Assembly: GCF_000455225.1 (NCBI RefSeq)
Contig: NZ_HF954537.1
Location: 165,027 to 210,215, forward strand
DNA: 45,189 nucleotides
Reading direction: 5' to 3'
Source: Megasphaera massiliensis
GTDB lineage: Bacteria > Bacillota > Negativicutes > Veillonellales > Megasphaeraceae
Below, piece by piece: positions 14,842 through 22,170 of the stretch. The position numbers were made by a program, and so were the translations under genes. The notes under the pieces were generated by a model. It was not told where the DNA came from. It saw only the letters and a program-made list of their open reading frames with translations, and made no database searches. Numbering within the stretch: the stretch's first letter is position 1; every line of letters starts with the position of its first letter.

Positions 14842-16020
14842 TTGCAGGTGAACAAGCGTCTTTTGATCTTTATTCTAATGACAGGGGTGTTCGGCATCCT
14901 CAATACGGAGATGGGCTTTATCGGGATTTTGCCCTATATTGCCCAGCGTTACGATGTGACCATCGTTCACGCCGGGTTGCTTATCAGTCTCTTTGCCTTG
15001 GGTGTTGCCCTTTCCGGTCCCGTTATGCCCCTTGTTTTCTCCCGGTTCAACCGTAAGTATGTCATGCTGTTGGTGCTGGGACTCTTTACGATATGCAATA
15101 CCATTTCTGTTTTTGCTTCGAATTTCAATCTGCTTTTGGCCGTGCGGATCATTCCGGCCTTTTTCCATCCGGTCTACTGCTCCATGGCGTTTACGATGGC
15201 AGCGGAGGTAGCCGGTGTGAAAGCGGCGCCGAAGGCGGTGGCAAAAATAAACATCGGAGTGTCAGCGGGCATGGTCGTCGGGGTTCCGATCAGTAATTTT
15301 CTGGCGGAACATATTTCTCTATCCGTTTCCATGTCTTTCTTTGCCCTTACGACGTTTTTCGTCATGATGGCGACAGCCTTCTTTGTGCCTTCTATGCCGG
15401 CAGTCGGGCGTTTGTCTTATGGAGAACAATTGGCTGTGTTGAAAAAGCCTATGGTTTGGGCCTCTATCTTTGCCATCCTTTTCCTAAACGGCTCTGTCTT
15501 TGGTGTTTTCAATTATTGGGCCGCCTATCTGGCAAGTGTAGTCGGGCTGGCTCCAAACCTTGTCAGTCTGCTCTTGTTTGGTTACGGTCTTTGCAATATC
15601 TTTGGCAGCATGGCGGCCGGACACCTTCTTTCCAGCCGGGCCGAACAGACGGTGAAAGCATTTCCCTTCTTGCTGGGAGCTGTGTATCTCCTGCTTCTTA
15701 CGGGAGGGGACAGCGGCGTGATGGTGGCCGCCCTTACGATTTTTTGGGGAGTCCTGGCCGGCATCAATGCCAACATCAACCAATTCTGGCTCTCCCACGC
15801 GGCGCCGGAGGCTCCTGATTTTGCTAACGGCCTTTTCCTTACGGCCGTCAATCTTGGAACGATGGCCGCTACGACCGTAAGCGGCATGTTTATTGATTCT
15901 TTTGGCGAAAAATTCGTCGTTTACGGCGGATTACTATTTCTGGCGGCAGCGGCCGTTCTTTTCTGGGGGCAATGTCGGAAACGCAACATGAATCCGGTCC
16001 TAGGAATCGATGTATCATAA
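14842..16020 (+). CDS. MFS transporter (DHA1/AraJ-like efflux family)
   Basis: A 392-residue protein with about 12 membrane segments of the major facilitator superfamily, closest in style to the AraJ/YdhP sugar- or drug-efflux group (TEMGFIGILPYIAQ in helix 1, LFALGVALSGPVMP in helix 2). Probable export of a small molecule by proton antiport at the inner membrane. Start chosen at TTG 14842, 7 bases after AAGGAG; GTG 14848 is an alternative. It is divergent from a LysR regulator and is followed, after its own promoter, by an exported hydrolase, an arrangement typical of small-molecule response cassettes. Confidence 0.87.
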   Translation: MQVNKRLLIFILMTGVFGILNTEMGFIGILPYIAQRYDVTIVHAGLLISLFALGVALSGPVMPLVFSRFNRKYVMLLVLGLFTICNTISVFASNFNLLLAVRIIPAFFHPVYCSMAFTMAAEVAGVKAAPKAVAKINIGVSAGMVVGVPISNFLAEHISLSVSMSFFALTTFFVMMATAFFVPSMPAVGRLSYGEQLAVLKKPMVWASIFAILFLNGSVFGVFNYWAAYLASVVGLAPNLVSLLLFGYGLCNIFGSMAAGHLLSSRAEQTVKAFPFLLGAVYLLLLTGGDSGVMVAALTIFWGVLAGINANINQFWLSHAAPEAPDFANGLFLTAVNLGTMAATTVSGMFIDSFGEKFVVYGGLLFLAAAAVLFWGQCRKRNMNPVLGIDVS

Positions 16021-16067
16021 GTAATAGATATAATTACAAAACATATCAAAATATAAGATAAAGGTAT

Positions 16068-16097
16068 TTGTTATACTTTGAGGCTTCCGTTTATAAT
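16068..16097 (+). promoter_or_regulatory. Promoter of the exported hydrolase gene
   Basis: TTGTTA (16068-16073) and a perfect TATAAT (16092-16097) are 18 bases apart, so the hydrolase can be transcribed apart from the MFS gene. Confidence 0.6.
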
Positions 16098-16162
16098 GGA
16101 GCCAAGATATCTTATTTGAATAATACATGAAGCTAATTTTTGATGATAAAGGAGACAATACT

Positions 16163-17296
16163 ATGTTGAAAAAAGTAATTCAAACGACTTCGATGGCAGC
16201 TCTGTTGGCTGCTGCTATTACGGCTACTTCTTTGGCAGCCTTACCTGAAAATGCAACGACCGTATCTGTACCGGGGCAAACGATCCAGTTGGAACAGAAA
16301 TGGGATAAGATATTCCCCCAGTCTGATAAGGTGGATCACCGTAAAGTAACCTTTCAAAACCGTTATGGATTTACCCTGGTAGGGGATCTGTATGTGCCGA
16401 AAAACGCCCAGGGAAAATTAGCCGCCATTGCCGTAAGCGGTCCTTTCGATGCCGTAAAAGAACAGGTCAGCGGTCTCTATGCACAGACCTTGGCCGAACG
16501 TGGTTTTGTGACCTTGGCTTTTGACCCTTCCTTCACCGGTGAAAGCTCCGGTAATCCGCGCAATACGGCGTCTTCCGATATTAACACGGAAGATTTCAGC
16601 GCCGCTGTCGACTACCTGGGGTCCTTGGATATGGTAGACCGTGATAAGATCGGTATCTTGGGCGTTTGCGGCTGGGGTGGTTTTGCTTTGAATGATGCCA
16701 TCCAGGATACCCGCGTCAAAGCCGTAGCTACCAGCACGATGTATAATATGACCCAGGTCATGGCCAATGGCTATGAAATTACCATGGATCCCCAGGGGCA
16801 ATACGATCGTGTAGCCCCGCAGAGTGCAGATGCACGGTACCAGATGAAGGAACAGTTGAATAATGCCCGCTGGGAAAGCTCGAAACACGGTTATACCGAC
16901 TTAGCTCCGGCCAATAATCTGGATCCGGAAAAAGATATTACGTCGGAAACGCCGAAGTTTATCGCCGAATATGCTAATTTCTATCGGACCAGCCGCGGCT
17001 ATCATCCGCGTTCGGTAAACTCCAATCCCAATGGTTCCTGGGCGACGATCATGCCCCTTGGCCTTATCAATATGCCCATCATGGAATACGCCAAGGAAAT
17101 GCGTACACCGACGCTGATTGTGGCCGGTGAAAAAGCCCATTCCCGTTATTTCAGCGAAGATGCTTATAACGCCATCGGTTCCAAGGATAAGGAACTCTAT
17201 ATCGTTCCCGGTGCCAACCATACGGACCTCTACGATAATACCCAGAAGATCCCCTTTGATAAATTCGAACAGTTCTTCAAAGATCATTTAAAATAA
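16163..17296 (+). CDS. Exported alpha/beta hydrolase (dienelactone-hydrolase-like)
   Basis: A 377-residue alpha/beta hydrolase with an N-terminal signal peptide (basic LKK, then an Ala-rich core to about residue 27), hence periplasmic or membrane-anchored. The nucleophile elbow reads GVCGWGG (167-173), with Cys169 where most relatives have Ser in GxSxG; dienelactone hydrolases also use Cys, though with different spacing. The histidine is probably H353 in GANHTD and the acid lies in the AGEKAHSR region. Such proteins cleave esters or lactones; the substrate is unknown. Start at 16163 follows AAAGGAG. The upstream MFS gene and LysR regulator suggest one response cassette. Confidence 0.82.
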   Translation: MLKKVIQTTSMAALLAAAITATSLAALPENATTVSVPGQTIQLEQKWDKIFPQSDKVDHRKVTFQNRYGFTLVGDLYVPKNAQGKLAAIAVSGPFDAVKEQVSGLYAQTLAERGFVTLAFDPSFTGESSGNPRNTASSDINTEDFSAAVDYLGSLDMVDRDKIGILGVCGWGGFALNDAIQDTRVKAVATSTMYNMTQVMANGYEITMDPQGQYDRVAPQSADARYQMKEQLNNARWESSKHGYTDLAPANNLDPEKDITSETPKFIAEYANFYRTSRGYHPRSVNSNPNGSWATIMPLGLINMPIMEYAKEMRTPTLIVAGEKAHSRYFSEDAYNAIGSKDKELYIVPGANHTDLYDNTQKIPFDKFEQFFKDHLK

Positions 17297-17310
17297 TAGT
17301 ACCGTAAGTG

Positions 17311-17344
17311 AAAGGCCTGATTCCCTAAAATCAGACCTTTTTTG
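17311..17344 (+). terminator. Rho-independent terminator after the hydrolase
   Basis: A stem of about 11 bp (AAGGCCTGATT / AATCAGACCTT, one mismatch) is followed by TTTTTT, 15 bases after the stop codon. Confidence 0.8.
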
Positions 17345-17652
17345 CGCAAGGGAAATCTTACTGAGATGGCGTATCCGTAATGGAATGCATTTTCTTGCCG
17401 GAGATAGGCTATTAAAGAAAATTTTCCATACGATCGAAGTGTCTGGGGATTATGAGTCGTCGGCAGGAATGGGCGTCAGGGATAGGTTTTTTTTCGCTGC
17501 CATACGTCTGGTTCAGGCGTGATATAGTCGACATTTGTCTGTGACGGTCTATTCCTTCTGAAAAGAGAAGGTTATGGTCATACCGGAACGGTATCTGTTG
17601 TCGAAAGGCGGGAAACTTTGTATAATGGATATAAAAGAAAGGTGATGCTTAG
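17345..17652 (+). promoter_or_regulatory. Spacer with promoter of the Rpn nuclease
   Basis: About 300 bases without a gene. Near its right end TTGTCG (17598-17603) and a perfect TATAAT (17621-17626) are 17 bases apart, 27 bases before the nuclease start. I see nothing else in it. Confidence 0.65.
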
Positions 17653-18522
17653 ATGCCTACGAATGAAACGATTACCGCGGCGCAAAACGCCAAACGCCAT
17701 CAGCGGGCATTGAACATTATCAAGCGATGGCGGCTTATGGATGACGATTTCATGAAGCGCTGCTTCAAGGATAATATTCCGGCTGTCGAATGTATTTTGC
17801 GTATCATCATGGAAAAGCCGGATTTACAGGTACAAACGGTGCAGATTGAGGATACGATCCCCAACCTTTCCGGCCATGGGATACGGATGGATGTGCATGC
17901 CACCGATTCGACGGGAACGGAATACGATATCGAAGTGCAGCGTGCCGACAAAGGCGCGGGAACGAAGCGGGCCCGTTTCAACAGCAGCCTGCTCGATCTC
18001 AACAGCTTGAGAAAAGGCAGCGATTATGAAAAACTGCCGGAAAGCTACGTCATCTTTATTACCGAAAACGATGTTTGGCAGTATGGCTTGGCCCGCTACC
18101 ATGTCAACCGGATCATCGAAGAATTGAACCGTCCCTTTGAAGACGGCAGTCACATCATCTACGTCAATGGCAATTATAAGGGAAATGATGACATGGGCAA
18201 ACTGATGAATGATTTTCGCAGTGAAAACGTAGAAGATATGCTGTTAGATCCCTTGAAAGAAACGGTACATCGTTACAAAAATAACCCAGAGGAGGTGGCT
18301 GTTATGTGCGCAGAACTTGAAAAATGGAGCCTTGAAGAACGTCAGGAAGGGCGCCTGGAAGGTCGCCAGGAGGGACTACAGGCAGGACGCCAAGAAGGCG
18401 AAAGCCGGCTGACGACGTTGTTAAGACTGCTGAAAGCCGATGGCCGTCTGCAGGATCTGGAATTGGCCATCGACGATGAAAAGGCCAGAGAAAAACTGTA
18501 TCGGGAATATCACATTAACTGA
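17653..18522 (+). CDS. Rpn-type PD-(D/E)XK nuclease (transposase-like)
   Basis: A 289-residue protein of the Rpn / PD-(D/E)XK 'transposase' family. The nuclease core is at about residues 45-150: an aspartate in GIRMDVHA, then YDIEVQ, the E-x-Q variant of the E-x-K motif. The C-terminal part holds a charged helix with 4-residue repeats (RQEG, RLEG, LQAG) and a final helical domain. Rpn proteins cut DNA and have been linked to recombination and phage defence. A Shine-Dalgarno site (AGAGGAGG, 18288-18295) and ATG (18304) inside the gene could start a C-terminal product. The gene has its own promoter. Incomplete copies of it fill the next 1.8 kb. Confidence 0.85.
   Translation: MPTNETITAAQNAKRHQRALNIIKRWRLMDDDFMKRCFKDNIPAVECILRIIMEKPDLQVQTVQIEDTIPNLSGHGIRMDVHATDSTGTEYDIEVQRADKGAGTKRARFNSSLLDLNSLRKGSDYEKLPESYVIFITENDVWQYGLARYHVNRIIEELNRPFEDGSHIIYVNGNYKGNDDMGKLMNDFRSENVEDMLLDPLKETVHRYKNNPEEVAVMCAELEKWSLEERQEGRLEGRQEGLQAGRQEGESRLTTLLRLLKADGRLQDLELAIDDEKAREKLYREYHIN
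18304..18522 (+). CDS. Possible nested C-terminal product of the Rpn nuclease (72 aa)
   Basis: In frame within the nuclease gene, ATG 18304 (Met218) is preceded by AGAGGAGG with an 8-base gap, one of the best ribosome sites in the window. Its product would be the RQEG-repeat helix plus the final domain, without the nuclease core. In E. coli, C-terminal products made from internal starts of Rpn genes are reported to block the full-length nuclease. The same SD-ATG arrangement recurs in the two partial copies at 18599 and 20098. Whether it is used is not shown by sequence alone. Confidence 0.5.
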   Translation: MCAELEKWSLEERQEGRLEGRQEGLQAGRQEGESRLTTLLRLLKADGRLQDLELAIDDEKAREKLYREYHIN

Positions 18523-18544
18523 AGCAAGATGAGTTAATGCACAG

Positions 18545-18829
18545 TCACTGAAAGAAACGGTCCATCGTTACAAAAACAACCCGGAGGAGGTGGCTGTTAT
18601 GTGCGCAGAACTTGAAAAATGGAGCCTTGAAGAACGTCAGGAAGGACGTCTGGAAGGCTTACAGGCAGGACGTCAGGAAGGCTTACAAGCAGGACGCCAA
18701 GAAGGCGAAAGTAGGCTTACGACGTTATTGAAGATGCTGAAAGCCGATGGCCGTCTGCAGGATCTGGAATTGGCCATCGTCGATGAAAAGGCCAGAGAAA
18801 AACTGTATGAGGAATATCATATTAATTAA
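18545..18829 (+). pseudogene. Rpn C-terminal copy; free-standing small gene at 18599-18829
   Basis: Twenty bases after the nuclease stop, the 3' third of the nuclease gene is repeated from LKETVHRYKNN on. With no nuclease core it is a fragment, but its internal start is intact: GGAGGAGG (18583-18590), 8 bases, ATG 18599, giving 76 residues. It has five 4-residue repeats (RQEG, RLEG, LQAG...) against the differently arranged set of the parent. The final domain differs from the parent at only a few residues (KMLKA for RLLKA, IVDEK for IDDEK), so it may be a functional antitoxin-like gene and not debris. A terminator follows. Confidence 0.7.
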
Positions 18830-18842
18830 AGAAAATCATAGT

Positions 18843-18881
18843 ACAGCCGGATACGTTTGGTGACGCAGCCGGCTGTTTTTC
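18843..18881 (+). terminator. Terminator after the Rpn C-terminal copy
   Basis: ACAGCCGG (18843-18850) and CCGGCTGT (18869-18876) form an 8-bp stem followed by TTTT. A closely similar hairpin follows the last partial copy (20307-20338), so it is the native 3' end of this gene family. Confidence 0.75.
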
Positions 18882-18893
18882 TAGAACTGTCTA

Positions 18894-19095
18894 TAGAGTT
18901 TCAACCGTCCGAAAAAGGGAAGCGATTATGAACAACTGCCGGAAAGCTACGTCATCTTTATTACAGAAAACGATGTCTGGCAGCATGGCTTGGACCGCTA
19001 CCATGTCAACCGGATCATCGAAGAATTGAACCGGCCTTTTGAAGACGGCAGTCACATTATCTACGTCAATGGCAATTACAAGGGCCATGATAAAA
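18894..19095 (+). pseudogene. Rpn nuclease fragment (central part)
   Basis: This matches the middle of the nuclease (SDYEKLPESYVIF to YVNGNYKG), with a short deletion near its left end and several substitutions (QHGLDRY for QYGLARY). It has no start and stops matching at 19092. It is debris of a further copy; its homology ends exactly where the last fragment's begins. Confidence 0.82.
19050..19091 (+). repeat. 42-bp direct repeat, left copy
   Basis: This matches 19942-19983 in 38 of 42 bases. The two copies encode SHIIYVNGNYKG of the nuclease and bracket the SnoaL-like gene. Confidence 0.75.
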
Positions 19096-19286
19096 CGGCA
19101 CAGCGCCAGAAGCCGGCAGATGGACAGCCTCATCAAGAATTTATAAGCGCAGGAACTCATCAGAAATCTTGATGAAAGGTTATGGTACAGCCTAATATCT
19201 TTTATTATAGTATACAGCAAAGAGAATATCAGGGTAATCTTTAAAGACGGGACGGAACTCAAGGGGGAATTAAGGGATTTTTTTAC

Positions 19287-19317
19287 TTGACTAGTCTCTG
19301 TATATAAGTGATAAAAT
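19287..19317 (+). promoter_or_regulatory. Possible promoter of the SnoaL-like gene
   Basis: TTGACT (19287-19292) and TAAAAT (19312-19317) are 19 bases apart, 51 bases before the start codon. The spacing is slightly long. Confidence 0.4.
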
Positions 19318-19367
19318 AATAAAGAATAAATCAACGATAAATACTTTAATAAAAGGAGGAATAATAG

Positions 19368-19931
19368 ATGAAAAAGTCGTGTTTTTTAATGATGACCGCG
19401 ATGATTATCGCCAGTGGTATGGGGATTCAGCCAGCAATTGGAGCAACCGTGGAGGCTGTAAAGCCGGCTATTGCTGTGCCAGATACCGATCGGAAGAGCA
19501 TTGCGGATAAAATAGCTATCCGTGAACTTATAGATACGTTTTCAATTGAGGCGGATAATAAAGATGGCATATCGCAGATTGACCTTTTTACGAAAGATGC
19601 TGTTGTGGAGAATTACAACAATGGCAAGCTGACGCAAACTTTAAAAGGCAATGAAAATATTGGCAAGGCCTTTGACGACTTTTTAAAGACACAGGATGTT
19701 GTTTATCATATAAATGGACAGCAGGTCATACATCTAAATGGGAATAAAGCAGACGGTATCAGTTATTGCTTTGTTACTCTTATTTATACGGATAAAGAGG
19801 GCAAAACTATGAAACGTCAGACAGGCGTCCGCTATGTAGATGATTATGTATTCCAAAATGGTCGTTGGCTGATTGCGCATCGAAAAGCCTATTTTAATTG
19901 GAGTGAACAGGTCCCGTATCAAGGCGGCTGA
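19368..19931 (+). CDS. Exported SnoaL/NTF2-like protein
   Basis: A 187-residue protein with a signal peptide (MKKSCFLMM..., cleavage probably after AIGA near residue 26). The mature part has the NTF2/SnoaL cone fold signature: a helical start with IADKIAIRELIDTFSIEADN, then DLFTKDAVVE, and a final strand WLIAHRKAYFNW. Members of this group bind or transform small hydrophobic molecules; no catalytic pair can be assigned safely here. A strong ribosome site AAAAGGAGG lies 8 bases before the ATG. The gene lies between two fragments of an Rpn nuclease copy, so it arrived by insertion or rearrangement. Confidence 0.75.
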   Translation: MKKSCFLMMTAMIIASGMGIQPAIGATVEAVKPAIAVPDTDRKSIADKIAIRELIDTFSIEADNKDGISQIDLFTKDAVVENYNNGKLTQTLKGNENIGKAFDDFLKTQDVVYHINGQQVIHLNGNKADGISYCFVTLIYTDKEGKTMKRQTGVRYVDDYVFQNGRWLIAHRKAYFNWSEQVPYQGG

Positions 19932-19941
19932 AAAAGCCAAT

Positions 19942-19983
19942 AGTCACATCATCTACGTCAATGGCAATTATAAGGGAAATGAT
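19942..19983 (+). repeat. 42-bp direct repeat, right copy
   Basis: Partner of 19050-19091, with 4 mismatches. The differences mean it is not a fresh target-site duplication. Confidence 0.75.
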
Positions 19984-20292
19984 GACATGGGCAAGCTGAT
20001 GAATGATTTTCGCAGTGAGAACGTAGAAGACATGGTGTTGGAACCCTTGAAAGAAACGGTCCATCGTTACAAAAACAACCCGGAGGAGGTGGCGGTTATG
20101 TGCGCAGAACTTGAAAAATGGAGCCTTGAAGAACGTCAGGAAGGACGTCAGGAAGGACGTCAAGAAGGCGAAAGCCGGTTGACGACATTGTTAAGACTGC
20201 TGAAAGCCGATGACCGTCTGCAGGATCTGGAATTGGCTATCGACGATGAAAAGGCCAGAGAAAAGCTGTATCAGGAATATCATTTTAATTGA
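19942..20292 (+). pseudogene. Rpn nuclease fragment (C-terminal part)
   Basis: This matches the parent nuclease from SHIIYVNGNYKG to its stop codon. The nuclease core is absent. The internal start is kept: GGAGGAGG about 8 bases before ATG 20098 would give a 64-residue product with three RQEG repeats and the final domain. Together with 18894-19095 it makes up the middle and end of one disrupted copy. It may still express the C-terminal product. Confidence 0.75.
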
Positions 20293-20306
20293 AGAAAATC
20301 ATAGCA

Positions 20307-20338
20307 CAGCCGTTTACGTTTTGTGACGCAGACGGCTG
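20307..20338 (+). terminator. Hairpin at the end of the last Rpn copy
   Basis: CAGCCGT (20307-20313) pairs with ACGGCTG (20332-20338). It is homologous to the terminator at 18843 but has lost the T run. Confidence 0.45.
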
Positions 20339-20350
20339 GTTACATGCTGA

Positions 20351-20390
20351 AAAGCCTGACTTCTCGTAACAAGAAATCAGGCTTTTTCGC
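20351..20390. terminator. Terminator between convergent genes
   Basis: AAAGCCTGA (20351-20359) pairs with TCAGGCTTT (20378-20386) and is followed by a T run on the plus strand; a shorter T run follows on the minus strand. It can serve both the Rpn fragment and the convergent membrane-protein gene. Confidence 0.75.
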
Positions 20391-20423
20391 ATTATCGAGT
20401 TACTATTTTTTGTCCCTTTGATG

Positions 20424-21323
20424 TCAATCTTCTTCGTCTCTGGTCCGTTTCGGTCCGGGATCGGCGACGAGGGTGCTGTCGGCAATGGGATCCGTCGGCG
20501 CCGCAGGAGCATTTCCGGCAGGCGATGTACCATGGCCCCCGTAAGCGTGTCCGGAATGGGGGACAGATTGTCCGTGATAGGAGTAGTTATTAGTGACGAT
20601 GCCGTCGGGATTGGTCGCTTCATAGCCTCTGACGTGGTGCATGGTGCCGTCCGCTCCGGTGCGGTAATAGTCGTGGGTATAGTGAGTGCCCGGGGCCGGC
20701 GTGACGGCATCGGAACCGCCGTGGATGTCGCCGCCGTGATGGGCTGTATCGACGGCCGTGTCGGCAGCATCGGCGATGGCGTCAAAGCCTCCAAAAGCCT
20801 TGATGAAGGGCAGACAGATGAGGATGATGAGCAGCGGCGCGACGCCCATAATGGGCAGGGCCCGCTCCAGCGTATACTGATGGGTATAGAGCCAGGTCAG
20901 GATGAGGTGGAAGCCGGCAGCGGCGACGAAGCCCGTGAGCAGGGCTGGAATCATTTCGACGGTCGTACTGCGAAGAACTGCAAAGTAGAAACCTACGCCG
21001 TACATATAGAATCCGGCCAGAACGGCCCGCCAATTGGCCGCAATATATTTCAGGCGCAGGAAGAAGATGACCACCATGATAATAAAGGCGATGGGGGCTA
21101 AAAAGGGAAAGATACTGATAAGGAGCATCGTAACGGCCGCCGTGATGACGATGTACATGATGCGCCGCCAGGTAAAGGTGATGAATAAGATGACGACACC
21201 TACGATGGAAGCGATTTGATAATCGAGGGTCACCATATTGATGAAAACATAAAGCCAGGTAATGAGTAAGATTGTCAGGTGAGCTGCACGGTCCGCACGC
21301 TGGGGGGCCAGGTTCAATATCAT
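20424..21323 (-). CDS. Membrane protein with His/Gly-rich tail, unknown function
   Basis: A 299-residue protein. The first 185 residues hold about 6 or 7 membrane segments with few charged residues. The remaining 115 residues are hydrophilic and low-complexity, rich in His, Gly, Thr, Tyr and Pro (HHGGDIHGG, HYTHDYY, YGGHG), ending in an acidic DEED. The tail could bind metal or be disordered. I recognise no family. Start chosen at ATG 21323, 4 bases after AAAGGATG; an earlier TTG at 21338 is in frame but lacks a ribosome site. It is convergent with the Rpn fragments. Confidence 0.65.
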   Translation of the reverse strand: MILNLAPQRADRAAHLTILLITWLYVFINMVTLDYQIASIVGVVILFITFTWRRIMYIVITAAVTMLLISIFPFLAPIAFIIMVVIFFLRLKYIAANWRAVLAGFYMYGVGFYFAVLRSTTVEMIPALLTGFVAAAGFHLILTWLYTHQYTLERALPIMGVAPLLIILICLPFIKAFGGFDAIADAADTAVDTAHHGGDIHGGSDAVTPAPGTHYTHDYYRTGADGTMHHVRGYEATNPDGIVTNNYSYHGQSVPHSGHAYGGHGTSPAGNAPAAPTDPIADSTLVADPGPKRTRDEED

Positions 21324-21473
21324 CACATCCTTTAGCAAAATTAGCCGTGAATAAGCCGTATAATTACATTTAATTATATCATATATTTTCTATGGACGAG
21401 GGGGATAATAGAGGCTTTTCTTCTTTTTTACGAAAGGATATGTTACCGGTTTTCCGGCTATCCGCAGGTAACG

Positions 21474-21533
21474 ACAAAAAGCGCCGCTGTCCGGCAGGAG
21501 ATGCTGTCAGACAACGGCGCTTTGCATATGCTT
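21474..21533 (-). terminator. Terminator of the speD-like / HD-GYP operon
   Basis: A 9-bp perfect outer stem, AAAGCGCCG / CGGCGCTTT (21478-21486, 21525-21533), with further pairing inside, is followed on the minus strand by TTTTTG. It lies 5 bases after the HD-GYP stop codon. Confidence 0.75.
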
Positions 21534-21537
21534 TTTA

Positions 21538-22140
21538 TCAGCCTAAGATTTCGATGAAGGCCTTGACCACTTCCGGGTCAAAGAGGAGGCCGGATGAACT
21601 GAAGAGTTCGCGGACGGCCTGTTTTTTTGTTTTCGCCCAAAATTCAGTCGACGGATTGATAATCATATCGTAGTAGTCAGCTACGGCAATGATTCGCGCC
21701 CCTAAGGGGATGTTGGCTCCGCGCAGGTGTTTGGGAAAGCCCGAACCGTCCCAGTGTTCATGGTGATAGCGGATGTAAGGCACGATGTCCTGGCAGCAGG
21801 GGATGTTTTCCAACATATTGCCGCCGGCTGCTGCATGGCGCTTGTACTGGGCCATTTCCGAGCGGTTGAGATAGGGTATCTTGACTAAAAGTGTATTAGA
21901 TACGACCAAAAGACCAACGTCATGGAGGAGAGCAGCGTATTTTATCTGTTCGATTTCGCTCTTTGGCAGCATGAGTTTGGCGGCGATACTGACGCTGTAG
22001 TTGGCAACTTGCAGGGAGTGCATATATAAGCGCTGACTTTTTAGCTGTATGAAGTTAAGCAACTCTGCCGTAATGCCGTCAAGAGACGTCATTTCTTCAC
22101 GGGCAATGCCCGCTGCTTGATTTAACGATACCATATACAT
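21538..22140 (-). CDS. HD-GYP-like phosphohydrolase
   Basis: A 200-residue HD-superfamily protein of the HD-GYP group, which hydrolyses cyclic di-GMP or related signals. Metal ligands are present in order: MHSLQVANY, LLHDVG, KRHAAAGG, YHHEHWDGSGFP and VADYYD. The GYP triplet is GFP here. There is no receiver, PAS or membrane domain; the N-terminal 35 residues are short and helical, so activity would depend on expression or partners. Start chosen at ATG 22140, 10 bases after AAAGGG. It lies 30 bases behind the speD-like gene and shares its promoter and terminator. Confidence 0.85.
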   Translation of the reverse strand: MYMVSLNQAAGIAREEMTSLDGITAELLNFIQLKSQRLYMHSLQVANYSVSIAAKLMLPKSEIEQIKYAALLHDVGLLVVSNTLLVKIPYLNRSEMAQYKRHAAAGGNMLENIPCCQDIVPYIRYHHEHWDGSGFPKHLRGANIPLGARIIAVADYYDMIINPSTEFWAKTKKQAVRELFSSSGLLFDPEVVKAFIEILG

Positions 22141-22170
22141 GACAAACAAACCCTTTCATCTGCAACCATA

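Noticed and set aside
18640-18715. Short CRISPR-like repeats
   Set aside because: The 12-base repeats are in frame, encode RQEG/LQAG helical units of the Rpn protein, and have no spacers.
20424-21101. Plus-strand open frames opposite the membrane-protein gene and clpB
   Set aside because: They are antisense shadows of minus-strand genes with clear families or membrane helices, and lack ribosome sites.
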